64,000 nucleotides of DNA, from NCBI RefSeq assembly GCF_013408335.1, contig NZ_JACBZR010000001.1, positions 1,550,001 through 1,614,000 of the forward strand, in the 5' to 3' direction. Of this stretch, positions 42,949-52,041 are shown piece by piece. Under the pieces are notes generated by a model, which saw only the letters and a list, made by a program, of their open reading frames with translations, was not told the origin of the DNA and did not search any database. Each line of letters starts with the position of its first letter. The stretch's first letter is position 1. Source of the DNA: Nocardioides panzhihuensis. Its GTDB lineage: Bacteria; Actinomycetota; Actinomycetes; Propionibacteriales; Nocardioidaceae. Both the position numbers and the translations under genes were made by a program.

Positions 42949-43740
42949 ATGACGCGCATGGCGACCGAGCCGCTTCCGGATTCGTGCTGCGACGACGCGC
43001 GGCCGACGGTGTGGCTCTGGTCGGGACATGCGGCCTATCGGGGACCGTCGCTGCGGCTGGGCACTCATTCCGGGTCGGTGACCTGCTTCGCGCTGGGCCT
43101 GGACGCTCCCTTCCTGCTGCGGTCAGGTCCGGAGGAGCCACGGCGGGCGCGAAGCGCGCTGATCCCTGCGCGTACATCTCATCAGATCGTCGCGGGGGAG
43201 GAACAGACGATGCTGTTCTTCTACGTCGACCCCGGCGCGTCTGGGACGGCCCACCTGCTCGGGCAGATGACTGACACGACGAGCACGATCGCGTACGACC
43301 ATCGCGACGAGGCGGCGCTGATCGCGGGCTTGATGGGACCGATCATGAATCCGGAGATGCTGCGACGACGTCTCCTGGAGTCCGGTGAGACGAATCCGAC
43401 CGACGAGCGGATCCGCGGTGCCATGAAGCTCCTTCGCGACCAACCCGGTGAGCGGGGAAGCGCGGCGGAGATGGCCGCCACGGTCAACCTGTCCCAGTCG
43501 CGGTTCCTGCACCTGTTCTCGGCCCACTCGGGGACGAGCTTCCGCCGCTACCGCCTGTGGGCGAGGATGCGGCACGCGGCAGCGGCCGTCAGCCAGGGCG
43601 CAGATCTCTCGACGGCCGCCAGCGACGCGGGGTTCGCCTCACCGAGCCACTTCAGCGACACCTTCCGAGCGATGTTCGGACTCACCGCCACGCAGCTGTT
43701 CTCCAACCAGCTCCGATTCGTGGTGATGGATCCGTCGTAG
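42949..43740 (+). CDS. AraC-family transcriptional regulator
   Basis: 263 aa from ATG 42949, only 9 bp from the divergent membrane gene, so their promoters must overlap the coding starts. The N-terminal cupin-like sensing domain contains LRLGTHSGSVTCFALGLDAP. The C-terminal double HTH has GSAAEMAATVNLSQSRFLHL, FSAHSGTSFRRYRLWARMRH and the second helix set AASDAGFASPSHFSDTFRAM. It may control the neighbouring membrane/NUDIX pair. Confidence 0.9.
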   Translation: MTRMATEPLPDSCCDDARPTVWLWSGHAAYRGPSLRLGTHSGSVTCFALGLDAPFLLRSGPEEPRRARSALIPARTSHQIVAGEEQTMLFFYVDPGASGTAHLLGQMTDTTSTIAYDHRDEAALIAGLMGPIMNPEMLRRRLLESGETNPTDERIRGAMKLLRDQPGERGSAAEMAATVNLSQSRFLHLFSAHSGTSFRRYRLWARMRHAAAAVSQGADLSTAASDAGFASPSHFSDTFRAMFGLTATQLFSNQLRFVVMDPS

Positions 43741-43765
43741 CGGACGGGGCTGAGCGATCGGCGGT

Positions 43766-44137
43766 TCAGGGCTCGATCGTCAGGGTCTGGATGAGGTCGT
43801 CGCGCATGGCGAACCGGAAGTGAAGATCGACGACGCCGCCCGGGAAGTCACCCTCCAGGTGGTGGATCACGTCGTAGTGCGTGGCGTCGAGTCGGAAGGC
43901 GCCGGTCAGCTCGGTCGTGTAGGTGAAATCGCTGGCCGCCTTCGCGATCCAGTCGCGGATCTTGTCGTCGCCATGGAAGTCGTGGCCCTCGTCGGTGACG
44001 ACGGCATCAGGCAGGAAGAGCGAGATCGCGGTCTCGGCGTCGTGGGCCTGCTGGGCGGCCAGGAAGGTGATGATCACCTGAGGGAGGTCGGCAGGGTCGA
44101 TGGGCGTGGCGGAGTGCTGTTCGGTCATGTCGGCCAT
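43766..44137 (-). CDS. SnoaL-like / NTF2-like protein
   Basis: 123 aa, alpha+beta barrel family: ITFLAAQQAHDAETAISLFL then PDAVVTDEGHDFHGDDKIRD and TTELTGAFRLDATHYDVIHH, ending in FRFAMRDDLIQTLTIEP. These proteins include small hydrolases and isomerases as well as binding proteins. Its promoter region holds two inverted repeats that fit a MerR operator, so it is probably the target of the divergent MerR-type regulator. Confidence 0.85.
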   Translation of the reverse strand: MADMTEQHSATPIDPADLPQVIITFLAAQQAHDAETAISLFLPDAVVTDEGHDFHGDDKIRDWIAKAASDFTYTTELTGAFRLDATHYDVIHHLEGDFPGGVVDLHFRFAMRDDLIQTLTIEP

Positions 44138-44157
44138 GGTTGGGTCTCTCGCAGGGA

Positions 44158-44194
44158 GAGGGTCAACGGGGTTGACCCTCCCGCCAGGGGAGGG
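44158..44194. promoter_or_regulatory. two overlapping inverted repeats, likely MerR-type operator between divergent genes
   Basis: First repeat: GAGGGTCAAC and GTTGACCCTC around GGG (44158-44180), perfect over 10 bp. Second repeat: ACCCTCCC and GGGAGGGT separated by GCCAG (44175-44195), perfect over 8 bp, resembling the CCTCC/GGAGG operators of multidrug-sensing MerR proteins. Both contain -35-like TTGACC, one for each direction. GGAGGG also serves as ribosome binding site of the MerR gene. Confidence 0.65.
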
Positions 44195-44202
44195 TTGAGC
44201 GT

Positions 44203-45018
44203 ATGGGTATGCGGGCGGGACTGACGATCGGGGAGTTCGCGGCGCTGACGCAGCTGAGCGTGCGTACGCTGCGGCGCTATCACGACGCCGGTCTGCTCGT
44301 CCCCGCCAGCGTCGACCCGTTCACCGGCTACCGCTACTACGGGGCCGGCCAGATCCCCTCCGCCCAGGTGATTCATCGGCTTCGCGAGCTCGACGTACCT
44401 CTGGCCGAGGTCAAGGCCGTGCTGGCCACGGACGACCCGGGGCAACGGGCCGAGATGATCGCGGGCCACCTCGAGCGGCTCGAGGTCAGCCTCGACCGCA
44501 CTCGCGCGGCCGTGACCTCGCTGCGTCAGCTGCTGCGTCCCGGGGTCGAGGAGTTGGAGGTCGAGCTCCGCTCGGTCCCAACGCGAAAGGTCGCCGCGAT
44601 CACCGCCGAGGTCGATCTGGACACCGTCACCGGCTGGTACGACGACGCCATGCGCAGGCTCGATGCGGCCGTGCCCGCGGAACAGCGTGGCGGGCCGCCC
44701 GGCGGCCGCTACGACAACGAGCTGTTCACGGAGGGCGTCGGCACGGTGTGCGTCTTCCGTCCCTTTCGCGATCTGCGCCCATTTCGCGGAATCGAGGTCC
44801 TCGAGCTGCCTGCGGTCGAGCTCGCGGTGACCGTCCACCACGGACCCCACGACGACATCGGCGTCCGCTACGGCCGCCTCGGCGAGTGGGTTGTCGACCA
44901 CGCCCTCGCGGTCGACGGCCCCGTGCACGAGACGTACGTTGCCGGGCCGCGCGACACCGACGACCCCGGGCTCTGGCGCACCGAGATCGGCTGGCCGATC
45001 TTCCGGCTCACGCCCTAG
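44203..45018 (+). CDS. MerR-family regulator with GyrI-like effector domain
   Basis: 271 aa. The N-terminal MerR HTH reads LTIGEFAALTQLSVRTLRRY HDAGLL, then FTGYRYYGAGQI. A coiled-coil dimerisation helix is at about 85-110. The C-terminal BmrR/GyrI-like domain begins VPTRKVAAITAEVDLDTVTG and contains VELAVTVHHGPHDDIGVRYG and GPRDTDDPGLWRTEIGWPIF. The layout is that of BmrR-type drug-sensing activators. GGAGGG is 8 nt upstream of the ATG. Confidence 0.92.
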   Translation: MGMRAGLTIGEFAALTQLSVRTLRRYHDAGLLVPASVDPFTGYRYYGAGQIPSAQVIHRLRELDVPLAEVKAVLATDDPGQRAEMIAGHLERLEVSLDRTRAAVTSLRQLLRPGVEELEVELRSVPTRKVAAITAEVDLDTVTGWYDDAMRRLDAAVPAEQRGGPPGGRYDNELFTEGVGTVCVFRPFRDLRPFRGIEVLELPAVELAVTVHHGPHDDIGVRYGRLGEWVVDHALAVDGPVHETYVAGPRDTDDPGLWRTEIGWPIFRLTP

Positions 45019-45093
45019 CCGTAAACCAGCCGTTATCCACGACCAGGCCGCCGGAGTTGATTTCCTGATGGCTCCGCCGGCCCGGGCAGCCAA

Positions 45094-46788
45094 CTAGCTC
45101 GTGACGGCACCCACCGCGGCTGACTGCACCGTACGCCGGTACTTGCCGAGCACGCCGCGAGGATACTTCGTGGGAAGCGGCTCCCAGCCGACCTTCCTCT
45201 GCTCCAGCTCCTCGGGCTCCACCTCGACCTCGAGGGTGCGGTTGACGACGTCGAGGACGATGGGGTCGCCGTCGCGGACGAAGGCGATCGGGCCGGCGTC
45301 GACGGCCTCCGGGGCGATGTGGCCGACGCAGAGGCCCGTGGTGCCTCCTGAGAACCGGCCGTCGGTGATCAGCAGGACATCCTTGCCGAGACCGGCGCCC
45401 TTGATGGCTCCCGTGATGGCAAGCATCTCCCGCATGCCCGGGCCGCCCTTCGGGCCCTCGTTCCGAATGACTACGACGTCGCGGGCGACGATGAGACCCG
45501 CTTCGAGGGCGTCCATCGCGGCCCGCTCGCCGTCGAAGACTCGGGCCGTGCCGCGGAAGACGGTGTCGTCGAAGCCGGCTGTCTTGACGACAGCACCCTC
45601 GGGGGCGAGCGAGCCCTTCAGGATGGTGAGGCCACCGGTGCGGTGGATCGGCCGCTCGAAGGAGTGGATCACCTCGTCGTCGAGCGCGGGCGGGCTCAGG
45701 TCCTCGAGGTTCTCCGCCATGGTCTTCCCGGTCACCGTGAGGCAGTCGCCGTGGAGCAGCCCGGCGTCCAGGAGCGCCTTCATCACGACCGGGATCCCGC
45801 CGATCTTGTCGACGTCGTTCATGACGTACTTGCCGTAAGGCTTGAGGTCGGCGAGGTGGGGGACCTTCTCTCCGATCCGGGTGAAGTCGTCAAGAGTCAG
45901 ATCGACCTCGGCCTCGTTGGCGATGGCCAACAGGTGCAGCACGGCGTTGGTGGAACCGCCGAGGGCCATCACGACGGCGATGGCGTTCTCGAAGGCATCC
46001 TTGGTCATGATCTGGCGCGCGGTGATGCCCTTGCGCAGCATCCCGACCACCGCCTCGCCCGAGCGGTGGGCGAAGCCGTCGCGTCGCCGGTCGACAGCCG
46101 GGGGCGCGGCCGAGCCGGGCAGCGACATGCCGATCGCCTCGGCGACGGCAGCCATCGTGTTGGCGGTGTACATGCCCCCGCAGGCGCCCTCGCCAGGACA
46201 GACCGCCTTCTCGATGCGGGTGACATCCGCACGGCTCATCTTTCCCGCGATGCAGGCCCCGACCGCTTCGAATGCGTCGATGATCGTGACGTCGCGGCCG
46301 TCGACCTGCCCGGGCATGGTCGAGCCGGCGTAGAGGAAGGCCGAGGCGAGATCGAGCCGAGCAGCCGCCATCAGCATGCCGGGCAACGACTTGTCACAGC
46401 CCGCGAGCAGTACGGAGCCGTCGAGCCGCTCGGCGCTCATGACGGTCTCGACCGAGTCGGCGATGATCTCACGCGACACCAGCGAGAAGTGCATGCCCTC
46501 GTGGCCCATCGAGATTCCGTCGGAGACGGAGATGGTGCCGAACTCCAGCGGAAAGCCACCGGCCGCGTGAACGCCGTTCTTCACCGCTTTCGCGAGCCGG
46601 TCGAGGGACAGGTTGCAGGGGGTGATCTCGTTCCACGACGACGCGACGCCGATCTGCGGCTTTGCGAAGTCGTCGTCTCCAAGACCGACGGCTCGCAACA
46701 TGCCTCGGGAAGCGGTGGCCTCCAGACCATCGGTGACGGCGCGCGACCTGGGCTTGATGTCAGGTGTGTCGGGGCTGAGTGGGTTCAC
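45094..46788 (-). CDS. ilvD: dihydroxy-acid dehydratase
   Basis: 564 aa, GTG start. Converts 2,3-dihydroxy-3-methylbutanoate and the isoleucine precursor to 2-keto acids in branched-chain amino acid synthesis. Conserved blocks: [37 protein letters not shown] and [20 protein letters not shown], with the three Cys ligands of the Fe-S cluster, and [14 protein letters not shown]. The C-terminal [17 protein letters not shown] is intact. Length and motifs are normal; this is a core gene. Confidence 0.97.
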   Translation of the reverse strand: MNPLSPDTPDIKPRSRAVTDGLEATASRGMLRAVGLGDDDFAKPQIGVASSWNEITPCNLSLDRLAKAVKNGVHAAGGFPLEFGTISVSDGISMGHEGMHFSLVSREIIADSVETVMSAERLDGSVLLAGCDKSLPGMLMAAARLDLASAFLYAGSTMPGQVDGRDVTIIDAFEAVGACIAGKMSRADVTRIEKAVCPGEGACGGMYTANTMAAVAEAIGMSLPGSAAPPAVDRRRDGFAHRSGEAVVGMLRKGITARQIMTKDAFENAIAVVMALGGSTNAVLHLLAIANEAEVDLTLDDFTRIGEKVPHLADLKPYGKYVMNDVDKIGGIPVVMKALLDAGLLHGDCLTVTGKTMAENLEDLSPPALDDEVIHSFERPIHRTGGLTILKGSLAPEGAVVKTAGFDDTVFRGTARVFDGERAAMDALEAGLIVARDVVVIRNEGPKGGPGMREMLAITGAIKGAGLGKDVLLITDGRFSGGTTGLCVGHIAPEAVDAGPIAFVRDGDPIVLDVVNRTLEVEVEPEELEQRKVGWEPLPTKYPRGVLGKYRRTVQSAAVGAVTS

Positions 46789-46874
46789 AGGTACGAGGCT
46801 AACCGGGTGATGGCCTTGACGAGGAGGGCATCCGCCAGCCCGGCGCTGCGCGAGTCAGTTGGGCTGCTGTCGAG

Positions 46875-48260
46875 TCAGGGCACACGCCTGTAGAGGATGG
46901 TCCCCTCGACTTGGTCGCCGCCGGTGATGAGGTAGTTGTCGGAGTAGGCGATCGGCTCGCGATCGTCCTCAGTGGCATCGACCGGGAAACCGAGCTCGCC
47001 GTTCTCCAGGTCTGCGAACTGCTGTCCGATGGGATCGATCCTCGACGTCTGGACCATCGCGTAGTCGTCCTTCGTCACCATGGGGTGGTCGATCTCGAGC
47101 CTTTCGTTGGGATGGAAGGCGACTTTGCGCGGCTTTGGCTCCCCGTCCTTGGCGACGTACAGCGTCTGCGGACCGTCCTTGTCCTGCTCCGTGGCGATCC
47201 AGGCGACGCCATGGCTCTTGGCTTCCGGTATCTCGTTCACCCAGCCCCCTGCCAGGAAAGGTGGGTTGTCGGCATCCAGCTTCGCGACCCGACGGCCGGT
47301 GGCTGCCTCGTAGACGCCGTCGTGAGGGCCGACGTCTGGAGACTCCGACTGGCGAACGAGCAGCCAGTCCTTCGACAGGTCGGCGACGTTCGACTTCCAC
47401 GTCGTCTTCCACGCGTCATCGCCGGTCTCCGCCTCGACGGCCGCCAGAGGCTCGTTGCGGCGTGCCTCCTGCTTGGCCGGGATCGTCCCGACCACGTGAC
47501 TCCGAGTGGCGTACCTGCCGAGGAAGGCGTTCTTCTTCCAGCGCACCTTGCCTGTCTTGGCGTCCACCGCCACGGTCTCAGCACGGTGAAGGATGTTCGG
47601 TTTGATCCTGACGTTCGGGTCGTTGAGCGAGGACAGATCGCCGTCGGACCAATAGCTGTGTGCCGAGTAGACGACCATGCCGCCCACTGCGCCCAGGATG
47701 TCCACGTTGGTCTGGGCGGTTCGCCCGCCGGGGCCGGTCCCGTTCGGGTTCCAGACCGGGTGTCGCACGGACCACTTTGCTTCGCCGGTCTCGCTGTCGA
47801 GCGCCACGAAGCCGAAGTAGCTCTCGGTGCCGACCGAGGAACCGAGAGGCACGAACGCCATTCCGTCTGAGACAAGCAGGCGCCCGCGGTTCATGAACAC
47901 GCCCGACACGTTCGAGGAACGGAGGTCCTCCTCGTCGATCTCCCACTTGACCTTTCCGGTGGCCGGATCGATGCCGGTGACCACGCTGAGGTAGTTGACC
48001 TCGGGATGTGTCCTGGCCTGAATCAGCAGGAGCGAGTCGTCGAGATAGAGCGTGTCGCCGAAGACGTACTGCTGCTTGACCACCTTCATGGCAGCGAGAT
48101 CAGCGACCTCCTCGTACTCCGGGTACTCCCGCGGCGCGGCCGGCTTCGACGCGGAAGACCCGCCGTCGCTGGAGGCGCCGGAACCGGGAGAGCCGCACGC
48201 GCTGATCGTCAGAGCAAGTGCGGCAAGCGTGCCGCTGATCCTGAAAGCCAACCCACGCAT
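46875..48260 (-). CDS. PQQ-like beta-propeller lipoprotein
   Basis: 461 aa from ATG 48260. Lipobox LTISAC (Cys about residue 22) after a hydrophobic signal, then a Ser/Gly-rich linker. Repeated blades with the tryptophan-docking consensus: DPATGKVKWEI, DSETGEAKWSV, DAKTGKVRWKKN and EAETGDDAWKT. Such propellers bind quinone in enzymes, or act as scaffolds like BamB. No catalytic residues are obvious, so a binding or scaffold role at the outer face of the membrane is likelier. Confidence 0.85.
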   Translation of the reverse strand: MRGLAFRISGTLAALALTISACGSPGSGASSDGGSSASKPAAPREYPEYEEVADLAAMKVVKQQYVFGDTLYLDDSLLLIQARTHPEVNYLSVVTGIDPATGKVKWEIDEEDLRSSNVSGVFMNRGRLLVSDGMAFVPLGSSVGTESYFGFVALDSETGEAKWSVRHPVWNPNGTGPGGRTAQTNVDILGAVGGMVVYSAHSYWSDGDLSSLNDPNVRIKPNILHRAETVAVDAKTGKVRWKKNAFLGRYATRSHVVGTIPAKQEARRNEPLAAVEAETGDDAWKTTWKSNVADLSKDWLLVRQSESPDVGPHDGVYEAATGRRVAKLDADNPPFLAGGWVNEIPEAKSHGVAWIATEQDKDGPQTLYVAKDGEPKPRKVAFHPNERLEIDHPMVTKDDYAMVQTSRIDPIGQQFADLENGELGFPVDATEDDREPIAYSDNYLITGGDQVEGTILYRRVP

Positions 48261-48406
48261 CTGAGCCCCCGAGTATGTAGTCGTAGGCATCCGACGTGCC
48301 CATCGCGCAACGTAAAGGGTTGGCCCACGGTGGTCAAGCGATCTGGGCCGAGGTGTTCAAGCTGAGGCCAGGTGCCGAGCTCTGGACCCGCTGGGTCCGC
48401 GAGAGG

Positions 48407-49057
48407 ATGAGTTCCGTGAAGGGAAACGAGACGACTTCCGACGAGTTGGCGCGAGCCCGGGCACGTCTGCGGGATACGCGGCGTGAGCACGCGCGGACGT
48501 TGTACGGCAACCACCTGACCTCGTATGCGGAGACGCCGGGGTTCGCCGGCCGACTCGAGGAGGAGGTCGAGGCGTGTATGGGCCCGGTCGGGGAGGTGTT
48601 CGGGGCCGGTCTCTCCGGCGACCTGGAGGAAGACGCATTCTGGCTGGCGGTGGACTCGATGCTGTTCCAGGCGGAGAAACCGAAGGTGTCCTTGGCTCAG
48701 CGGTATCTGAAGTTCCAGCGAAACCTTCCCGACCAGGCCCGCGATCTGCTTGCCGAGTGGGTCGAGAGCCAGTCGGGGATGAGGTTCTTCGAGGTCACGG
48801 ACTCCGACGGGCAGACCGGCTCGCTCGTGGAGCTCGGCACGGGGAGGACCTACGCGTCGGTCTTCCCGCGCAATGGGCGATGGGACGAGAGCGGACTTCG
48901 GCGCGGTGACTATGTTGCGGCGCGGCTGCTTCCGGTGGGGGACGACTGGATGCCGACGACGCCGCTGCACCCGTTCCCGAAAGACGAGCGCTCGGAGATC
49001 CTCGAGATCGCCGAGGAGCTTGCTGCAAACCTCGGCGGGGAAGTCGCTTCGGATTGA
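48407..49057 (+). CDS. conserved hypothetical protein
   Basis: 216 aa taken from ATG 48407; the open frame extends to 48296 but the first 37 codons have no coding character. Predicted largely helical (SDELARARARLRDTRREHAR, FAGRLEEEVEACMGPVGEVF), then a beta-rich part (RFFEVTDSDGQTGSLVELGT) and LRRGDYVAARLLPVGDDW. Possibly an RNA- or nucleic-acid-binding OB-like domain at the end; not recognised. Followed by a strong bidirectional terminator. Confidence 0.65.
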   Translation: MSSVKGNETTSDELARARARLRDTRREHARTLYGNHLTSYAETPGFAGRLEEEVEACMGPVGEVFGAGLSGDLEEDAFWLAVDSMLFQAEKPKVSLAQRYLKFQRNLPDQARDLLAEWVESQSGMRFFEVTDSDGQTGSLVELGTGRTYASVFPRNGRWDESGLRRGDYVAARLLPVGDDWMPTTPLHPFPKDERSEILEIAEELAANLGGEVASD

Positions 49058-49114
49058 GCGTTGTCGGACCTGCGTCGAGCGGTTGCGCGACCTGGCAGGC
49101 CTCATGCAGTTGAA

Positions 49115-49159
49115 CCTGGGGAGGGTCATCCGAAACTGGCTCGGATAACCCTCCCCAGG
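49115..49159. terminator. bidirectional terminator between convergent genes
   Basis: The stem is 19 bp with one mismatch: CCTGGGGAGGGTCATCCGA (49115-49133) and TCGGATAACCCTCCCCAGG (49141-49159), with loop AACTGGC. It lies between the end of the hypothetical gene (plus) and the end of GH35 (minus), the right place to terminate both. Confidence 0.85.
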
Positions 49160-49210
49160 GCGAGGCCGGCACTGACCGGCGCCGATTGGCGCTGATCAGC
49201 GCCCATCGCG

Positions 49211-51031
49211 TCAGCCGAGCGCTGGGCCGTCGCCCGACTCGTCCACGCCGGTCGGCAGTGACTCGACGTACTCCTCGCTAGGTCCGAAGTCCGGGTCGGG
49301 GTGGACCTCGACGTGCGTCGCCGGGTGAGTGAGGTCGAGGACGGCGACCTCGTTGGTGCCGGGACGCCAGAGGGGAGCGGGGGCGTACAGGCGTCGCTGG
49401 GGGCCACGGCTCCACAAGCGGCCGAGCAGGGTGCCGTTGAGCCAGACGAACCGGTCGCCGTCGCCGGGGACGGCGAGCCAGCCGTCGGCGGGCGCGTCGA
49501 CCTCGATGTCGGCGAGGGGGACGCCGTCGAGGTCGTGAGGGGCCCAGCGGTCGAGGGGCGCGAGGTGGTGGTCCCAGCTGTGGACGAGACGCCGGTCGAC
49601 CTGGACGCCGCCGAGGATCCCCTTGTGCTCGCCGAGCAGCGGGCCGTAGTTGACGCGACCGAGCGCCTCCACGACCAGAGTCAGCTCGGCGACGGCAGCG
49701 AGGCCGGGAAGCGTGAGCACCGCGGGCTCGGCGTCATCGCGGTCGAGCGTGCCGATCGCGCGCCCGTCGAGGAAGACGTACGCCCGGTCGTGCAGCCCGC
49801 GCACGGTCAGGTGGACGTCGTGGCTGGGCAGCGTGACCGAGGAGCGGTACGTCACCAGGCCGGTGTCGACGCCGAGCTCCTCGAAGCTCAGCGGCATCGC
49901 CGCGCGCGTCGCCGGCCCGCGGGTCACCAGCGAGAGGAGGTCGGCGTCGCGCGCGAGCGGCGCCGAGGAGAACGCTTGACGCGCACCGGTCGCCGGCAGC
50001 GCCGGAAGCTCGTCGACCGTCCGCCCCGTCGCGGGCGCCAGGATGTCGCGGTAGAGCCGGAACTTCTCCGAGCCCCGGCCGTCCTCGCCGATCGGGGCGT
50101 CGGAGTCGTAGCTGGTGACGGTGGGCTGGATGTGGCGGCCGTCGTGGTTGGCGCCCGCCCAGAGCCCGAAGTTGGTGCCGCCGTGGGCCATGTAGACACT
50201 GACCGAGCCGCCGAGATCGACGATCTCGCGCAGCGTCGCGGCAGCGCTCTCGGGGGAGCGGACATGGTGGTTCTCGCCCCAGTGGTCGAACCAGCCGTTC
50301 CAGAACTCGGCGCACAGGAACGGCTCGCCGGGCCGTCGTGATCGCAGCATCGCGTGGGCCTCCTCGGCGCGGCTCCCGAAGGTCGCCGAGGCGAGGGTGC
50401 CGTCGACCATGCCGGCGTCGAGCATGACCTCGGTCGGGCCGTCGGCGGTGTACAGCAGCTCGGTGACGCCACGGTCGAGGAGCGCCTGGCGGAGCCAGGT
50501 GAGGTGAGCGGCGTCGTCGCCATAGGAGCCGTACTCGTTCTCCACCTGCACGGCCACGACAGGCCCGCCATGGCCGGCCTGGAGCGAGACGAGCTGGGGG
50601 AGCAGGACGTCGAACCAGCGTGCGACCGCGTCCTGGTAGACCGGCTCGCTGCTGCGCGGCGCCCGGGTGCGTGCGGTCAGCCACGACGGCAGCCCGCCGT
50701 TGGTCCACTCGGCACAGATGTACGGCCCGGGACGCACGATCACATCGAGCCCGAGGTCGCCGGCGATGGTGATGAAGCGGGCCAGGTCGCGGGGACCGGT
50801 GAAGTCCGGGGAGCCCTCGCCCGGCTCGTGGAAGTTCCAGGCGACGTAGGTGTCGACGGTGTTGAACCCGGTGGCGGCGACCCGCCGCAGCCGGTCCTCC
50901 CAGAGGTCTGGGTGGATGCGGAAGTAGTGGACGGACCCGGACAGGATCCGGTGAGGCACGCCAAGCTTCAGGAACTCGCCGTCCTGCCAGGTCAGGGCGG
51001 GGGCCGGGCCAGGTGTCTTCGCTGCAGTCAC
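49211..51031 (-). CDS. glycoside hydrolase family 35 beta-galactosidase
   Basis: About 606 aa from GTG 51031. The TIM barrel starts ILSGSVHYFRIHPDLWEDRL, then YVAWNFHEPGEGSPDF and VRPGPYICAEWTNGGLPSWL. The acid/base Glu is in VQVENEYGSYGDD and the nucleophile Glu in FLCAEFWNGWFDHWG. Two jelly-roll domains end the protein. No signal peptide, so it acts inside the cell on imported galactosides. Divergent from the DeoR regulator, it belongs to the galactosyl/GalNAc-type utilisation module. Confidence 0.93.
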   Translation of the reverse strand: MTAAKTPGPAPALTWQDGEFLKLGVPHRILSGSVHYFRIHPDLWEDRLRRVAATGFNTVDTYVAWNFHEPGEGSPDFTGPRDLARFITIAGDLGLDVIVRPGPYICAEWTNGGLPSWLTARTRAPRSSEPVYQDAVARWFDVLLPQLVSLQAGHGGPVVAVQVENEYGSYGDDAAHLTWLRQALLDRGVTELLYTADGPTEVMLDAGMVDGTLASATFGSRAEEAHAMLRSRRPGEPFLCAEFWNGWFDHWGENHHVRSPESAAATLREIVDLGGSVSVYMAHGGTNFGLWAGANHDGRHIQPTVTSYDSDAPIGEDGRGSEKFRLYRDILAPATGRTVDELPALPATGARQAFSSAPLARDADLLSLVTRGPATRAAMPLSFEELGVDTGLVTYRSSVTLPSHDVHLTVRGLHDRAYVFLDGRAIGTLDRDDAEPAVLTLPGLAAVAELTLVVEALGRVNYGPLLGEHKGILGGVQVDRRLVHSWDHHLAPLDRWAPHDLDGVPLADIEVDAPADGWLAVPGDGDRFVWLNGTLLGRLWSRGPQRRLYAPAPLWRPGTNEVAVLDLTHPATHVEVHPDPDFGPSEEYVESLPTGVDESGDGPALG

Positions 51032-51170
51032 ACGGACAGGGTAGGTGCCCGCGTGACAGGTTCTGCCCATTACCCAGGCAATGCGAGCAAGAATATGCAT
51101 GTCGGGAAGCCTTGTCCGCGTCCCGCGGCGCCGGATCTGCGTAGGCTGTCCGGGACCCAGAAAGAGGCCC

Positions 51171-51953
51171 ATGAGACAACAGCGACTCAACCAACTGCTC
51201 GAGCTGATCAGCGAGCGCGGGCATGTCTCGATCGCCGAGGTGGAGAGCGCGCTCGGCATCTCGGCCGCGACCGCGCGCCGCGACATCGGCCACCTCGCCG
51301 AGCAGCGGTTGGTCACGCGGACGCATGGTGGCGCCACCGCGCTCGGCTCGGCGTACGAGCTGCCGTTGCAGTACAAGATCAGCCGGCAGGCCGACGCCAA
51401 GCTCGCGATCGCGACCGTGGTGGCCGACCTGCTCGTGCCTGGCGAGACCGTGGCGCTCAACGGCGGGACGACGACCAGCGAGGTGGCGCGCTCGATCGGG
51501 CGCCGCCCGGATCTCGCCGAGGATGGCAGCATCACCGTGGTCACCAACGCGCTCAACATCGCCTACGAGCTCTCGATCCGGCCCAACCTCAACATCGTGG
51601 TGACCGGTGGAGCCGCCCGGACCCAGTCCTACGAGCTGGTCGGCCCGCTGAGCGACGGGGTGCTTTCGAAGATCAACATCGACACCGCGATCCTCGGCGT
51701 CGACGGCATCAGCACTCGCGCCGGACTCACCACGATCCACCCGGCCGAGGCCAAGATCAGTTCAGACTTCATCGCGGCCGCGCAGCGGACCATCGTCGTG
51801 GCCGACAGTACGAAGCTCGAGCACCCCACCTTCGCGCGCATCAGCGACCTCTCCAGCGTCACCATGCTTGTCACCGACCGTCCGGTGCCCGAGCCGCTCA
51901 CCAAGGCGCTCGCCGAGGTGGGGGCGGAGATCGTAGTCACAAGTGATCAATAA
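51171..51953 (+). CDS. DeoR-family regulator of the sugar operon
   Basis: 260 aa from ATG 51171 after AGAGG. The N-terminal HTH reads RLNQLLELISERGHVSIAEV, then LGISAATARRDIGHLAEQRL. The sugar-phosphate-binding domain has VALNGGTTTSEVARSIG, ILGVDGISTRAGLTTIHPAE and VVADSTKLEHPTFARISDL. Family members are released from DNA by phosphorylated sugars. A 14-bp perfect inverted repeat overlaps its stop codon and precedes the SIS gene, a probable operator. Confidence 0.92.
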   Translation: MRQQRLNQLLELISERGHVSIAEVESALGISAATARRDIGHLAEQRLVTRTHGGATALGSAYELPLQYKISRQADAKLAIATVVADLLVPGETVALNGGTTTSEVARSIGRRPDLAEDGSITVVTNALNIAYELSIRPNLNIVVTGGAARTQSYELVGPLSDGVLSKINIDTAILGVDGISTRAGLTTIHPAEAKISSDFIAAAQRTIVVADSTKLEHPTFARISDLSSVTMLVTDRPVPEPLTKALAEVGAEIVVTSDQ

Positions 51954-51967
51954 TGATCACTTGTGAC
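51936..51967. promoter_or_regulatory. 14-bp perfect inverted repeat, probable DeoR operator
   Basis: GTCACAAGTGATCA (51936-51949), spacer ATAA, TGATCACTTGTGAC (51954-51967). The TAA stop of the regulator lies in the spacer. It is AT-richer than the surroundings and has no T run, so it is not a terminator. A -35-like TTGACA follows at 51974-51979. Confidence 0.75.
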
Positions 51968-51973
51968 GAGTAA

Positions 51974-52003
51974 TTGACATAAACGCTCAATGAGTTGGAT
52001 GAT
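51974..52003 (+). promoter_or_regulatory. candidate promoter of the SIS-ROK-kinase-aldolase operon
   Basis: TTGACA at 51974-51979 is a perfect -35 hexamer. A weak -10 (GATGAT, 51998-52003) is 18 bp downstream. The large palindrome lies just upstream of it, so repressor binding would block polymerase. A small CTCA-A-TGAG repeat overlaps the spacer. Confidence 0.5.
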
Positions 52004-52041
52004 TCGGGCTCAGCCGGCAACACATCGAAGGGTGAACCGCC

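Noticed and set aside
51936..51967. Terminator at the end of the DeoR gene
   Set aside because: The dyad is not GC-rich, has no T run, overlaps the stop codon and lies right before a TTGACA; operator is a better reading.
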